From assembly GCA_021778415.1 (NCBI GenBank), contig JAJYCL010000012.1:1-44637 (forward strand): a stretch of DNA of 44,637 nucleotides, in the 5' to 3' direction. Both the position numbers and the translations under genes were made by a program. A model generated the notes under the pieces. It was given only the letters and a program-made list of their open reading frames with translations, did no database searches and was not told where the DNA came from. Numbering within the stretch: the first letter of the stretch is position 1; every line of letters begins with the position of its first letter. Origin of the DNA: a bacterium (GTDB lineage Bacteria > Vulcanimicrobiota > Vulcanimicrobiia > Vulcanimicrobiales > Vulcanimicrobiaceae). Below, in pieces: positions 1-6,557 of the stretch.

Positions 1-22
1 GGTGGGGCTTGTCTCGGTGTGG

Positions 23-28
23 TATAGT
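23..28 (+). promoter_or_regulatory. possible -10 box of the tRNA-Ser(GCT) promoter
   Basis: TATAGT lies 15 bases before the first base of the tRNA-Ser gene, the usual distance for a sigma-70 type -10 box. A -35 box would fall near or beyond the window edge, so this is only half a promoter. Confidence 0.3.
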
Positions 29-43
29 CGGGAGCGTTGCCGC

Positions 44-135
44 GGAGAGATGGCCGAGCGGCTGAAGGCGGCGGTTTGCTAAACCGTTATACGGCGTGTA
101 AACCCGTATCGAGGGTTCGAATCCCTCTCTCTCCG
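44..135 (+). tRNA. tRNA-Ser (anticodon GCT)
   Basis: Acceptor arm GGAGAGA pairs with TCTCTCC, followed by discriminator G135. The anticodon loop TTGCTAA gives GCT, reading AGC/AGU. A long variable arm, typical of class II tRNAs, and a standard T arm (GGGTTCGAATCCC) are present. CCA is not encoded, so the 3' end must be added after transcription. Confidence 0.95.
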
Positions 136-211
136 AAGCGACCGACGATTCTACGAAGGGAAACGGAAATAGCCGCCGTATCATAGGCGGTCGCCTCGCG
201 GCGGACATCAT

Positions 212-285
212 GCGGTCGTAGCTCAATTGGATAGAGCAACAGGCTACGAACTTGTAGGTTGGGGGTTCGAGTCCCTCCGACCGCA
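212..285 (+). tRNA. tRNA-Arg (anticodon ACG)
   Basis: The acceptor stem GCGGTCG/CGACCGC is perfect, the D arm is GCTC..GAGC, and the anticodon loop CTACGAA gives ACG. A34 in this tRNA is the classical substrate of the TadA deaminase, which makes inosine and allows reading of CGU, CGC and CGA. A tadA gene starts about 590 bases downstream. CCA is not encoded. The gene is followed at once by a strong intrinsic terminator. Confidence 0.95.
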
Positions 286-291
286 GATGCA

Positions 292-331
292 ACATCGAGC
301 GTCTCCAGAACGGAGACGCTCGATGTATTTT
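292..331 (+). terminator. intrinsic terminator after tRNA-Arg(ACG)
   Basis: A perfect 15-bp stem (292-306 with 312-326) closes a 5-base loop (AGAAC) and is followed by ATTTTA. It starts 7 bases after the tRNA, so it should end the tRNA-Ser/tRNA-Arg transcript. Confidence 0.85.
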
Positions 332-348
332 ATAGGCGACTTGCACGC

Positions 349-377
349 TTGATGCGCATCAAGGGTTCTGGTAGACT
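349..377 (+). promoter_or_regulatory. sigma-70 type promoter for tRNA-Met
   Basis: TTGATG (349-354) and TAGACT (372-377) are separated by 17 bases, and the -10 box has an upstream TG (TGGTAGACT). It sits between the terminator of the previous tRNA and tRNA-Met, which starts 35 bases after the -10 box. Confidence 0.65.
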
Positions 378-412
378 GCGGAACGAAGTTCGGGCGGAGC
401 GCGTCCGAGTGG

Positions 413-487
413 GGCTCGGTAGCTCAGTGGTAGAGCAGGGGACTCATAAGCCCTTGGTCGTAGGTTCAAATCCTACCCGAGTCACCA
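413..487 (+). tRNA. tRNA-Met (anticodon CAT), elongator-like
   Basis: Acceptor GGCTCGG pairs with CCGAGTC (one G-T pair); the anticodon loop is CTCATAA and CCA is encoded at 485-487. A paired first base pair (G1-C72) argues against the initiator tRNA, which normally carries a 1-72 mismatch. A tRNA-Ile2 with lysidine-modified CAT cannot be excluded. Read with a normal 7-base loop, position 31 (A) faces 39 (G), a mismatch at the top of the anticodon stem. Confidence 0.9.
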
Positions 488-493
488 ATGTAC

Positions 494-527
494 GGTTCGG
501 CCGCCGAGAGGCGGTCGAACCATTTTT
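494..527 (+). terminator. intrinsic terminator after tRNA-Met
   Basis: A 12-bp stem (494-505 with 510-521, one G-T pair) with a GAGA loop is followed by ATTTTT. It ends the tRNA-Met transcript 6 bases after the encoded CCA. Confidence 0.85.
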
Positions 528-544
528 GAGGTAGTATCCTAGGT

Positions 545-781
545 ATGTCCACTATTCCGTGCGATTTCTGCCCTCATCCGGTCGATCGGACCCAGATGGA
601 AGAGATCGAAATCTCGCACTACGTTCCGGATAGTTCCGGCGACGATCTGGCCTACGCACGGACGTACTACTTCGGGCATCCCGATTGTGTGCGCAAATTC
701 TACCGTGGTCTTGTCGATCACAAGCTCGATCTGTTTAAGCACATTCCCTCGGCTGGGCCGACGGATGGTCCCAAAGCTTAA
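545..781 (+). CDS. small cysteine/histidine-rich protein, unknown
   Basis: A 78-residue protein that I do not recognise. Near the N-terminus it has a CDFC knuckle (C6, C9) and further on a GHPDC segment (H45, C48), a spacing that could form a CxxC/HxxC zinc site. It contains no hydrophobic segment, so it is probably cytosolic. A GAGG sequence lies upstream of the ATG, but about 13 bases away, so the ribosome binding site is weak. It is flanked tightly by RNA genes: the tRNA-Met terminator ends 17 bases before it and tRNA-Arg(CCG) begins 7 bases after its stop. It may therefore share a transcript with that tRNA and with tadA. The reverse-strand frame covering the same bases looks like a shadow. 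Confidence 0.65.
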   Translation: MSTIPCDFCPHPVDRTQMEEIEISHYVPDSSGDDLAYARTYYFGHPDCVRKFYRGLVDHKLDLFKHIPSAGPTDGPKA

Positions 782-788
782 GTCTCAT

Positions 789-862
789 GCGCCCGTAGCG
801 TAGCTGGATAACGCGCGGCCCTCCGAAGGCTGAGACCGGGGGTTCGAATCCCTCCGGGCGCA
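789..862 (+). tRNA. tRNA-Arg (anticodon CCG)
   Basis: The perfect acceptor stem GCGCCCG/CGGGCGC and the anticodon loop CTCCGAA (CCG) identify a reader of CGG. The T arm is standard. CCA is not encoded. It lies between the small protein gene and tadA with only 7 and 14 bases of spacing, suggesting one transcript. Confidence 0.95.
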
Positions 863-876
863 TATTTTCTCCTGAT

Positions 877-1353
877 ATGATCCAAGATTCACACGCCCGA
901 CCGACCGACGCAGATGTCAGTTATCTGCGCCGAGCCCTTGCGTTGGCCGCGCAAGCGGAAGCTGCCGGCGATGTGCCTATTGGTGCAATCTTCGTCTGCG
1001 GCGACACGAAGATAGAAACGTGGAATGAAAAAGAACATCGGCATGATGCGACGGCGCACGCGGAAATGCTGGCGTTAGGTGAGGCGGCGCGCATGTTGGG
1101 CCGTTGGCGATTTTCCGATGCGACAATGTATATCACTAAAGAGCCGTGTTTGATGTGCGCCGGCGCATTGATTGCTGCGCGTATCGGGCGAGTCGTTTAT
1201 GGCGCGCGCGACCCTAAGGGTGGTGCCGATATCAGTGCGTTTGATGTGCTGCGCAATCCGCGCACCAATCATCGCCCCGAGGTACTCCCCGGCGTTTGCG
1301 AAGAAGAAGCCGCGCAACAGTTACGCTCCTTTTTCCGTTCGCGCCGCACCTAA
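877..1353 (+). CDS. tadA: tRNA adenosine(34) deaminase
   Basis: A 158-residue cytidine/deoxycytidylate-deaminase-fold enzyme. The zinc site is complete: HAE at residues 61-63 (zinc-binding His plus proton-shuttling Glu) and PCLMC at 90-94 (two zinc-binding Cys). TadA converts A34 of tRNA-Arg(ACG) to inosine in the cytosol, an essential step in most bacteria. The length is normal for the family. The N-terminal ATG follows tRNA-Arg(CCG) by 14 bases. The substrate tRNA is encoded in the same window at 212-285, which supports TadA over a guanine or cytosine deaminase of the same fold. Confidence 0.93.
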   Translation: MIQDSHARPTDADVSYLRRALALAAQAEAAGDVPIGAIFVCGDTKIETWNEKEHRHDATAHAEMLALGEAARMLGRWRFSDATMYITKEPCLMCAGALIAARIGRVVYGARDPKGGADISAFDVLRNPRTNHRPEVLPGVCEEEAAQQLRSFFRSRRT

Positions 1354-1382
1354 CTCCCGCAATCCCGCCCCATGTGTGCCTT

Positions 1383-1474
1383 GTCATGCTGAGGAGCGAT
1401 GCAAAGCATCGCGTCTCGAAGCATCCCCGTCATGCTGAGGAGCGATGCAAAGCATCGCGTCTCGAAGCATGACG
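1383..1474. repeat. two direct copies of the GAGGAGCG/CGTCTCG hairpin repeat
   Basis: Two nearly identical 42-base units (1383-1424 and 1429-1470) start with GTCATGCTGAGGAGCG and end with CGCGTCTCGAAGCAT. In each, CGATGC and GCATCG form a perfect 6-bp stem around an AAA loop. They lie between the convergent ends of tadA and the ankyrin gene. Same family as the arrays at 2645, 37757, 41915 and 44587. Confidence 0.9.
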
Positions 1475-1481
1475 GAGCGCA

Positions 1482-2420
1482 CTAATTGTGCAGAGAGATG
1501 CTGATCGAGTAGGATGCGCCGTTGGTTGGACGGTCCGGATGACTCCCTGGGGTGTACTCCGCTCGCACGAAGCCTAATTTCGTATCGCTCTGCACGTTCG
1601 TACACTGCAAAAGACTTTCCAAGAGCTTCTCAGGAATCGGTCCGCGGCCGCTATTGAGATAGATCCTTTGTAAGAGCGGGCGCAGTGTTTTTGCAATAAT
1701 ATCCAAAGGTATGGTCGACATAAACACCTCGGTTTTTAAAAAAATATATCGAGGAAATGTCTTTGCGCCTTCGACTTGATAGGTGTACATAATGACGTCC
1801 CCCGCCTCGCTTCCAAAATCGTGCTTGACGTTGTCGCAGGCATATGTCTTTGGATCGTTCGCAAAGGTTTTCCATGCCGACGATTTCCCAAAACCGATCG
1901 AAGCGGTCGCAGTACAAAACATGCTCGGGTAAAGCTGTGTCAGGACTTTTGCCCCGTGACGTTTGAGGAGTAGTACGACATCGGGGTGGTCATTGTCGAG
2001 AGCGAATTCAATCGGGGTGAATCCGTTTTTATCGTGCGCATTCACGTTTGCCCCGTGGGCGATAAGGATTGCCGCCACTTTCACCTGACCGAAATTGGCA
2101 GCGCGCATAAGCGGCGTATAATGCATAGGATTATACGCTCCGTCGATTGCCGCATGCGCCGCGAGCAGCGCAAGAACGGCCGGGACGCGGCCTTTTGCCG
2201 ATGCCCATTCGAGGGCACTGATCCCACCGGCGTCCCGCGTGTTCGGGTTTGCTCCGTGCCGTAGCAGAGAGCGAACAGCAGCGGTGTCCCCCTTTTCCGC
2301 CGCAAGCACGAGAGCCGGAACGGCTGGGGCAGAGGCCATTGTCGGTAGCGGTACGGTGGTGAAAAAAAATGCGCTCAGCAGCGCGAGGCGGGCGATTTTT
2401 GTTGCGAAGAGCGAATGCAT
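1482..2420 (-). CDS. exported ankyrin-repeat protein
   Basis: The start at 2420 is preceded by AAGGGGG at about 6 bases and opens a clear signal peptide (charged MHSLFATKIAR, hydrophobic core, cleavage near the MASA region). A start 12 codons upstream is possible but less likely. Residues about 35-160 form three to four ankyrin repeats, seen in motifs such as LLRHGANPNTRD and HGANVNAHDKNGFTPIEFA. The C-terminal half (about 150 residues) has no domain I recognise and ends in SISISLHN. Ankyrin repeats bind other proteins; the target here is unknown. It probably works in the cell envelope. The gene runs towards tadA and is divergent from tRNA-Ser(CGA). Confidence 0.85.
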   Translation of the reverse strand: MHSLFATKIARLALLSAFFFTTVPLPTMASAPAVPALVLAAEKGDTAAVRSLLRHGANPNTRDAGGISALEWASAKGRVPAVLALLAAHAAIDGAYNPMHYTPLMRAANFGQVKVAAILIAHGANVNAHDKNGFTPIEFALDNDHPDVVLLLKRHGAKVLTQLYPSMFCTATASIGFGKSSAWKTFANDPKTYACDNVKHDFGSEAGDVIMYTYQVEGAKTFPRYIFLKTEVFMSTIPLDIIAKTLRPLLQRIYLNSGRGPIPEKLLESLLQCTNVQSDTKLGFVRAEYTPGSHPDRPTNGASYSISISLHN

Positions 2421-2513
2421 AGAACCCCCTTGACTCGCACCTTGGAGGGCGGTCAAGGATACCCTCTCGGGCGCTCTTGAGGCTTTGTAGCAGGGAACGT
2501 GCGCTCTTTGCGG

Positions 2514-2519
2514 TAGAAT
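2514..2519 (+). promoter_or_regulatory. possible -10 box of tRNA-Ser(CGA)
   Basis: TAGAAT lies 23 bases before the tRNA 5' end. No convincing -35 box is seen at 16-18 bases upstream. Confidence 0.3.
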
Positions 2520-2542
2520 CGCAATCGCCCAAACGTCACCGC

Positions 2543-2633
2543 GGAGAGGTGGTCGAGTGGTTTAAGGCACCCGCCTCGAAAGCGGACGAGCGTGTTGAGC
2601 GCTCCGAGAGTTCGAATCTCTCCCTCTCCGCCA
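2543..2633 (+). tRNA. tRNA-Ser (anticodon CGA)
   Basis: Acceptor GGAGAGG pairs perfectly with CCTCTCC; discriminator is G and CCA is encoded (2631-2633). The anticodon loop CTCGAAA gives CGA, reading UCG. A long variable arm (GCGTGTTGAGCGC region) marks a class II serine tRNA. Confidence 0.95.
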
Positions 2634-2644
2634 TTTCCTAATCT

Positions 2645-3374
2645 GTCACCCTGAGGAGCGCACGCAGGGCGCGACTCGAAGGGCCGTGAACCAATGTTGC
2701 ACGCTAACGCGTGCTCCGTTTTTATGATGCTTCGCATCGCTCCTCAGCATGACAGCACTTTGTCACCCTGAGGAGCGCACGAAGTGCGCGTCTCGAAGGG
2801 CCGTGGCCGGGCGTAATTGTTGCACGCTAACGCGTGCTTCGTTTTTATGATGCTTCGAGACGCGACGCTTCGCATCGCTCCTCAGCATGACAGAGGCTTT
2901 GTCACCCTGAGGAGCGCACGAAGTGCGCATCTCGAAGGGCGCTCCTCAGCATGACAGAGGCTTTGTCACCCTGAGGAGCGCACGAAGTGCGCGTCTCGAA
3001 GGGCCGTGGACCAATGTTGCACGCTAACGCGTGCTCCGTTTTTATGATGCTTCGAGACGCGATGCTTCGCATCGCTCCTCAGCATGACAGGGCCTTCGCA
3101 TCGCTCCTCAGCATGACAGAGGCTTTGTCACCCTGAGGAGCGCACGCAGTGCGCGTCTCGAAGGGCCGTGGCCGGGCGTAATTGTTGCACGCTTCGCGTG
3201 CTCCGTTTTTATGATGCTTCGAGACGCGATGCTTCGCATCGCTCCTCAGCATGACAGGGCCTTCGCATCGCTCCTCAGCATGACAGGGCCTTCGCATCGC
3301 TCCTCAGCATGACAGGGCCTTCGCATCGCTCCTCGGCATGACAGGGCCTTCGCATCGCTCCTCAGCATGACAGG
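2645..3374. repeat. array of composite hairpin repeats (gene-free region)
   Basis: This gene-free 730-base stretch is built almost entirely from one repeat family. A composite unit has a left arm starting TGTCACCCTGAGGAGCG with stem CGCAC/GTGCG, a middle piece with its own stem GCACGC/GCGTGC, and an inverted right arm ending CGCTCCTCAGCATGACAG with stem CGATGC/GCATCG. Full or partial composites begin near 2645, 2762, 2899, 2965 and 3125. Apparent reading frames here only translate the repeats. No transposase or flanking target duplication is visible. It resembles the mosaic of REP-type elements, not a CRISPR, because there are no unique spacers. Confidence 0.9.
3235..3374. repeat. five tandem copies of a 29-bp unit
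   Basis: Starting at 3235, 3264, 3293, 3322 and 3351, a 29-base unit (CGCATCGCTCCTCAGCATGA plus CAGGGCCTT) repeats head to tail, with one change in the fourth copy (CTCGGCATG) and a shortened fifth. It is the right arm of the composite repeat amplified on its own, probably by slippage or unequal exchange. Confidence 0.93.
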
Positions 3375-3392
3375 GGCTGGAGCGATGGGGCG

Positions 3393-4115
3393 TTATGGCG
3401 TTGGGGATGGGCTGGCGAGTTGTGGATCGGGGGCGGACGTTGGGAAGGCGATATCGCTATAGGTGATATCGGCGATGACTTTAAAGCTGACGAACACGTG
3501 CTCCGTGGCGGAAAAGACGCCGTGCACGATCACCCAATGGCCCTGTATGACTTTGTAATCGAGTGCGATCTCCATATCGCTACTCACGTCGCGCATGACG
3601 ATGCGAGACGGGAGATGCGTTTGCGGATCGACGACGATCTCTTCCGGATAGAAACCCGTCACGCGCGACGTTGGCCCGATGAGAAAATGTTGCAGTGCAT
3701 CGGTTGAATCGGGAGCATAGGTTGGATTCCAAAACGATGCGTAGGGAATCATCACGCTGACGTTTGGATCCGGTGCGGGAATCGGAAAAATAATCGGCGA
3801 TTTGCGCACGACGGTAATATCGATGCGTTTGAGATTCGCGAAGTAACTAAAATCGAATTCCGAGAGTGGATCGAAATATGGAATGATCGGGAAGGCCTGG
3901 CCCGTTCGCGTTGCGCCCGCGGGGAGATCGTGCATGACGGCGACGTTATCGGCCACGCGAACGGCGACGCTGCGATCGACTTCCTGGGTACGTCCTAGCG
4001 ACGGCGCACTGATGTGCGTGCGTTCCGTATACGTCATATAGACCGGCGGATTCGTACTGTAGGCGTTGCTCGTTGCATTGACGAGGAGTGCGAGCGCAAG
4101 ATCTGGTCCGATCAT
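3393..4115 (-). CDS. hypothetical protein, possibly exported
   Basis: A 240-residue protein that I do not recognise. The N-terminus (MIGPDLALALLVNATSNA) is weakly hydrophobic and only marginally signal-peptide-like. The body is rich in beta-forming segments, for example ITVVRKSPIIFPIPAPDP and MEIALDYKVIQGHWVIVHGV. A phrase like PQTHLPSRIVMRD recalls outer-membrane-lipoprotein-sorting or DUF-type proteins that bind lipids, but this is only an impression. The C-terminus is Pro/Ser-rich (SAPDPQLASPSPTP). It is divergent from the M20 amidohydrolase with about 55 bases between starts, so the two probably share a promoter region. Its 3' end abuts the repeat array. Confidence 0.7.
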   Translation of the reverse strand: MIGPDLALALLVNATSNAYSTNPPVYMTYTERTHISAPSLGRTQEVDRSVAVRVADNVAVMHDLPAGATRTGQAFPIIPYFDPLSEFDFSYFANLKRIDITVVRKSPIIFPIPAPDPNVSVMIPYASFWNPTYAPDSTDALQHFLIGPTSRVTGFYPEEIVVDPQTHLPSRIVMRDVSSDMEIALDYKVIQGHWVIVHGVFSATEHVFVSFKVIADITYSDIAFPTSAPDPQLASPSPTP

Positions 4116-4170
4116 CGCGTGGACTCTTCGCGGCAGGGGGTATGCGCACCGCTACGCAACTGCCGATGCT

Positions 4171-5340
4171 ATGCCGTTTCCACATCCCGGTGCTACCCTC
4201 GTTGCCCATGTGAAAGAGTTACGTCGAAGGATTCATCGCCAACCCGAACTTGGCTTTGAAGAGATGCTCACTTCGGCGTTGGTTATCGGCGAACTCGAAC
4301 GACTTGGCATCGCGTACCGCCGAGTAGCGCAAACCGGCGTCGTCGGCGTCATTCGCGGGGGCTTGCCGGGCAAGACGGTCGGCTTGCGCGCCGATATGGA
4401 TGCACTCCCGATCACCGAGCGTAGCGGCGAACCTTTTGCGTCGGAGATACCGGGGAAGATGCATGCCTGCGGTCACGATGCGCATACGGCGATGCTCCTG
4501 GGCGCCGCCGAAGTGTTGCAAACGCACCGCGCCTCCGTCCCGGGAAATGTGGTGTTACTGTTTCAGCCGGCGGAAGAAGGACCGGGTGGTGCAAAACCCA
4601 TGATCGAGCTAGGCGCGCTCGATGATCCATTGGTTGAAGCCGTTGCGATGTTGCACGTCGATGTGCGCTATGAAGCCGGAACGCTCGGCGTTGCCGGCGG
4701 CCCCGTCAATGCCTCCGCCGATGAATTGCGCATCGTTGTGCGTGGCAAAGGTGGCCATGGTGCCTATCCGCACACGGCGATCGATGCGATCCCACCGAGT
4801 GCGGCGATCATTACTGCGTTACAAAACATTGCATCGCGAGAAACCGATCCGCTCAAATCCGTCATCGTCACCATCGGTACCATTGCCGGTGGATATCGTA
4901 ACAATGTCATTGCCGATGAAGTCGTAATGACGGGAACTCTGCGCGCGCATGATCCGCAGGTTCGCAACGAACTAGCTCCTCGCGTGCGGCGCATCGTCGA
5001 AGGCGTTGCAAGCGCGTACAACGTTAAAGCCGAGGTGATGATCGATCACGGCTATCCTCCGGTCATCAATAATGCCGAGCTTGCTGCGCATGTGCGCGCG
5101 TATCTGAAAAGCGAAACTGCGCTGTGCATCATCGAGCCGCCACCGACAATGGGCGCGGAAGACTTCGCGTATTTTGCCGAGCGTGCTCCGGGGCTTCATA
5201 TGCGGCTTGGGGTGCGCAATGAAGCGGCTGGTATTACCGCCTCCGGGCACAGCCCGGAGTTCCGCCTCGATGAGGCTGCTCTGGAATCGGGCGTTCAAGC
5301 GCTCGTTGGGTTTGTTTTCGCGGTGAACCACAATAGCTAG
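4171..5340 (+). CDS. M20 family metallo-amidohydrolase (N-acyl amino acid hydrolase type)
   Basis: A 389-residue M20D-type enzyme. It hydrolyses the amide bond of N-acylated amino acids or similar small amides (hippurate, IAA-amino acid, N-acetyl amino acids); the exact substrate cannot be read from sequence. Visible motifs are GLRADMDALPI at 71-81, HACGHDAHTAM at 98-108 (metal-binding C100 and H102), QPAEEGPGG at 132-140 (general base/metal Glu), the dimerisation-domain GGHGAYPHTAIDAI, and MGAEDFAYF near the C-terminus. No signal peptide, so cytosolic. The frame is open further upstream to 4066, but the conserved region starts with the LVAHVKELRRRIHRQPELGFEE stretch in two parts, so the ATG at 4171 is preferred; no strong ribosome site is seen. 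Confidence 0.9.
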   Translation: MPFPHPGATLVAHVKELRRRIHRQPELGFEEMLTSALVIGELERLGIAYRRVAQTGVVGVIRGGLPGKTVGLRADMDALPITERSGEPFASEIPGKMHACGHDAHTAMLLGAAEVLQTHRASVPGNVVLLFQPAEEGPGGAKPMIELGALDDPLVEAVAMLHVDVRYEAGTLGVAGGPVNASADELRIVVRGKGGHGAYPHTAIDAIPPSAAIITALQNIASRETDPLKSVIVTIGTIAGGYRNNVIADEVVMTGTLRAHDPQVRNELAPRVRRIVEGVASAYNVKAEVMIDHGYPPVINNAELAAHVRAYLKSETALCIIEPPPTMGAEDFAYFAERAPGLHMRLGVRNEAAGITASGHSPEFRLDEAALESGVQALVGFVFAVNHNS

Positions 5341-5389
5341 TGGGTCGCAAGACAGCAGGTACGACATAAGTGGCGGCGAAGCCCCAAGT

Positions 5390-5893
5390 ATGGCCGTTGC
5401 GTTTGCCACCCCGACACCGGCTGGGACCCGGACGCTGGCTGCCTCCCTGGATATGGCATCCCCACCGGAAGCCGCCTTTGGGCTCCTCACCTCGGTCGAA
5501 AAATGGCCGGTATGGCTGAGTTTCGTGCGTAGTGCGCACCTCGTCTCCTCGGCCCCCTTAGGCCTCGGAAGCGAGATCCTCTTGCGTTCTGCTCTCCCCG
5601 GTGAATCCGAGCAGCTGTACGAAGTCGATGCGTTTATCCCGAATTTTCACTTGTCGCTCGTCGGCGCGTATTCCATTCGCCGCCGCCTCGATTTTCGGAT
5701 CGAGCAGAAGACGTCGCGCTCGAAACTGCATGTGGCCGTTGCCTACCCGGCCTATCACGGTCGCATGGGCTATCTCCTCGACGGTGTCGTCAATGGGCGC
5801 AAGCTCGCAAGCTCGCTCGATCATGCGCTGGAGCACTTTCGCGGGCTCATCGAAGTCCGAGCGGAGAGCGATCACCTCCTCGATGATTTGTAA
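5390..5893 (+). CDS. SRPBCC / START-like domain protein
   Basis: A 167-residue protein with the layout of the polyketide cyclase/SRPBCC fold: a first strand (RTLAASLDMASPPEAAFGLL), the typical W-P-W segment (EKWPVWLSFVRSA), a central strand pair (RRLDFRIEQKTS) and a long C-terminal helix (DHALEHFRGLIEVRAE). Such proteins bind hydrophobic ligands in a cavity; no substrate can be given. The gene follows the amidohydrolase by 49 bases in the same direction, and the FmdB-like gene by a further 55, so they may be co-transcribed. No membrane segment or signal peptide. Assignment rests on pattern recognition and not on a conserved catalytic residue. Confidence 0.65.
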   Translation: MAVAFATPTPAGTRTLAASLDMASPPEAAFGLLTSVEKWPVWLSFVRSAHLVSSAPLGLGSEILLRSALPGESEQLYEVDAFIPNFHLSLVGAYSIRRRLDFRIEQKTSRSKLHVAVAYPAYHGRMGYLLDGVVNGRKLASSLDHALEHFRGLIEVRAESDHLLDDL

Positions 5894-5948
5894 GGTCTGT
5901 GCTAGCAGTCGTTGACCACGAGTGCTAGTTTTCCGTATACTTTAGGCC

Positions 5949-6203
5949 ATGCCACTCTACGACTATAAGTGCTCCGCCTGCGGGGCCATCACCGAAGTGC
6001 GCCACGGTTTTGACGATACCCATGATGACCGCTGTGCCGCGTGCGGCGGCGCGCTCGTCCGCGTGTTCAATCCGGCGCCGATCCTGTTCAAAGGCTCGGG
6101 ATTCTATATTACCGATTCGCGCGGAAGCAGCGAAAGCGCGAGTGCTGAAGCCGCTCCCGCTGCCCCAGCTGCACCGCCAGCCGCAACGCCGCCGGCAGCC
6201 TAG
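5949..6203 (+). CDS. FmdB family zinc-ribbon protein
   Basis: An 84-residue protein beginning MPLYDYKCSACG, the hallmark of the FmdB/CxxC_CxxC_SSSS family. A zinc ribbon is formed by C8-x2-C11 and C30-x2-C33 (CAACGGA). Then comes the family's FKGSGFYITDS segment, and the tail from about residue 60 is a low-complexity Ala/Pro stretch. The family is named after a putative regulator of formamidase genes, but its role is mostly unknown. The gene is followed after 12 bases by a small membrane protein gene in the same direction. Confidence 0.88.
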   Translation: MPLYDYKCSACGAITEVRHGFDDTHDDRCAACGGALVRVFNPAPILFKGSGFYITDSRGSSESASAEAAPAAPAAPPAATPPAA

Positions 6204-6215
6204 GCTCGATCGAGG

Positions 6216-6557
6216 ATGACCATCAGTCCGCGCGAGCTCATGGTGGTTCTTATTCTCGCCGGCGTCGGGCTCTTCGCGTTCGGATGTGTGGCCGTCCTCA
6301 TCCGTGCCATTCAAGTCTTTCTGCGCGTTCAACGCATCGTGCCGCCCGTTACCGAGGAGCAGCTTCTTGCCGGGCAGCGAGCGTCGGAAAATTTGGCGCG
6401 CTGCGGGCATTTGGCCCAGGCGCACCTCGCGCGCATTACATCGGCCCTGGCGCAGTCGCAAGCGTCCCTAGCCGCTCTGCGCATTCTCCCGGCCCTGCGG
6501 GCGCTATCCGTCGGCGCGAAGGCCGTTCGCGCGCTGTTCGCAGCGGAGATTCGCTAG
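6216..6557 (+). CDS. small membrane protein, unknown
   Basis: A 113-residue protein with one strong membrane segment at about residues 8-31 (VVLILAGVGLFAFGCVAVLI), followed by a predicted helical, Ala/Leu-rich cytoplasmic or periplasmic part (ARITSALAQSQASLAALRIL). No family recognised. The ATG is preceded by GAGG at 6 bases (CGATCGAGGATG context), reasonable for translation. The stop overlaps the stop of the convergent methyltransferase-like gene by 4 bases. Confidence 0.65.
   Translation: MTISPRELMVVLILAGVGLFAFGCVAVLIRAIQVFLRVQRIVPPVTEEQLLAGQRASENLARCGHLAQAHLARITSALAQSQASLAALRILPALRALSVGAKAVRALFAAEIR

Noticed and set aside
539-742. Minus-strand frame opposite the small Cys/His protein
   Set aside because: No ribosome site and no motif; the plus-strand frame has the CxxC and HxxC pattern.
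3079-3297. Open frame on the minus strand through the repeat array
   Set aside because: Its product is only the translated repeat (HAEERCEG, LRSDAKH); the frame is open because the repeats lack stops in that phase.
2645-3374. Possible CRISPR array
   Set aside because: The repeats are contiguous or form inverted composites; there are no unique spacers of even length and no cas genes in the window.
4066-4170. Extended N-terminus of the amidohydrolase
   Set aside because: It overlaps the start of the divergent gene, lacks family similarity and is Arg-rich; ATG 4171 fits the usual length.
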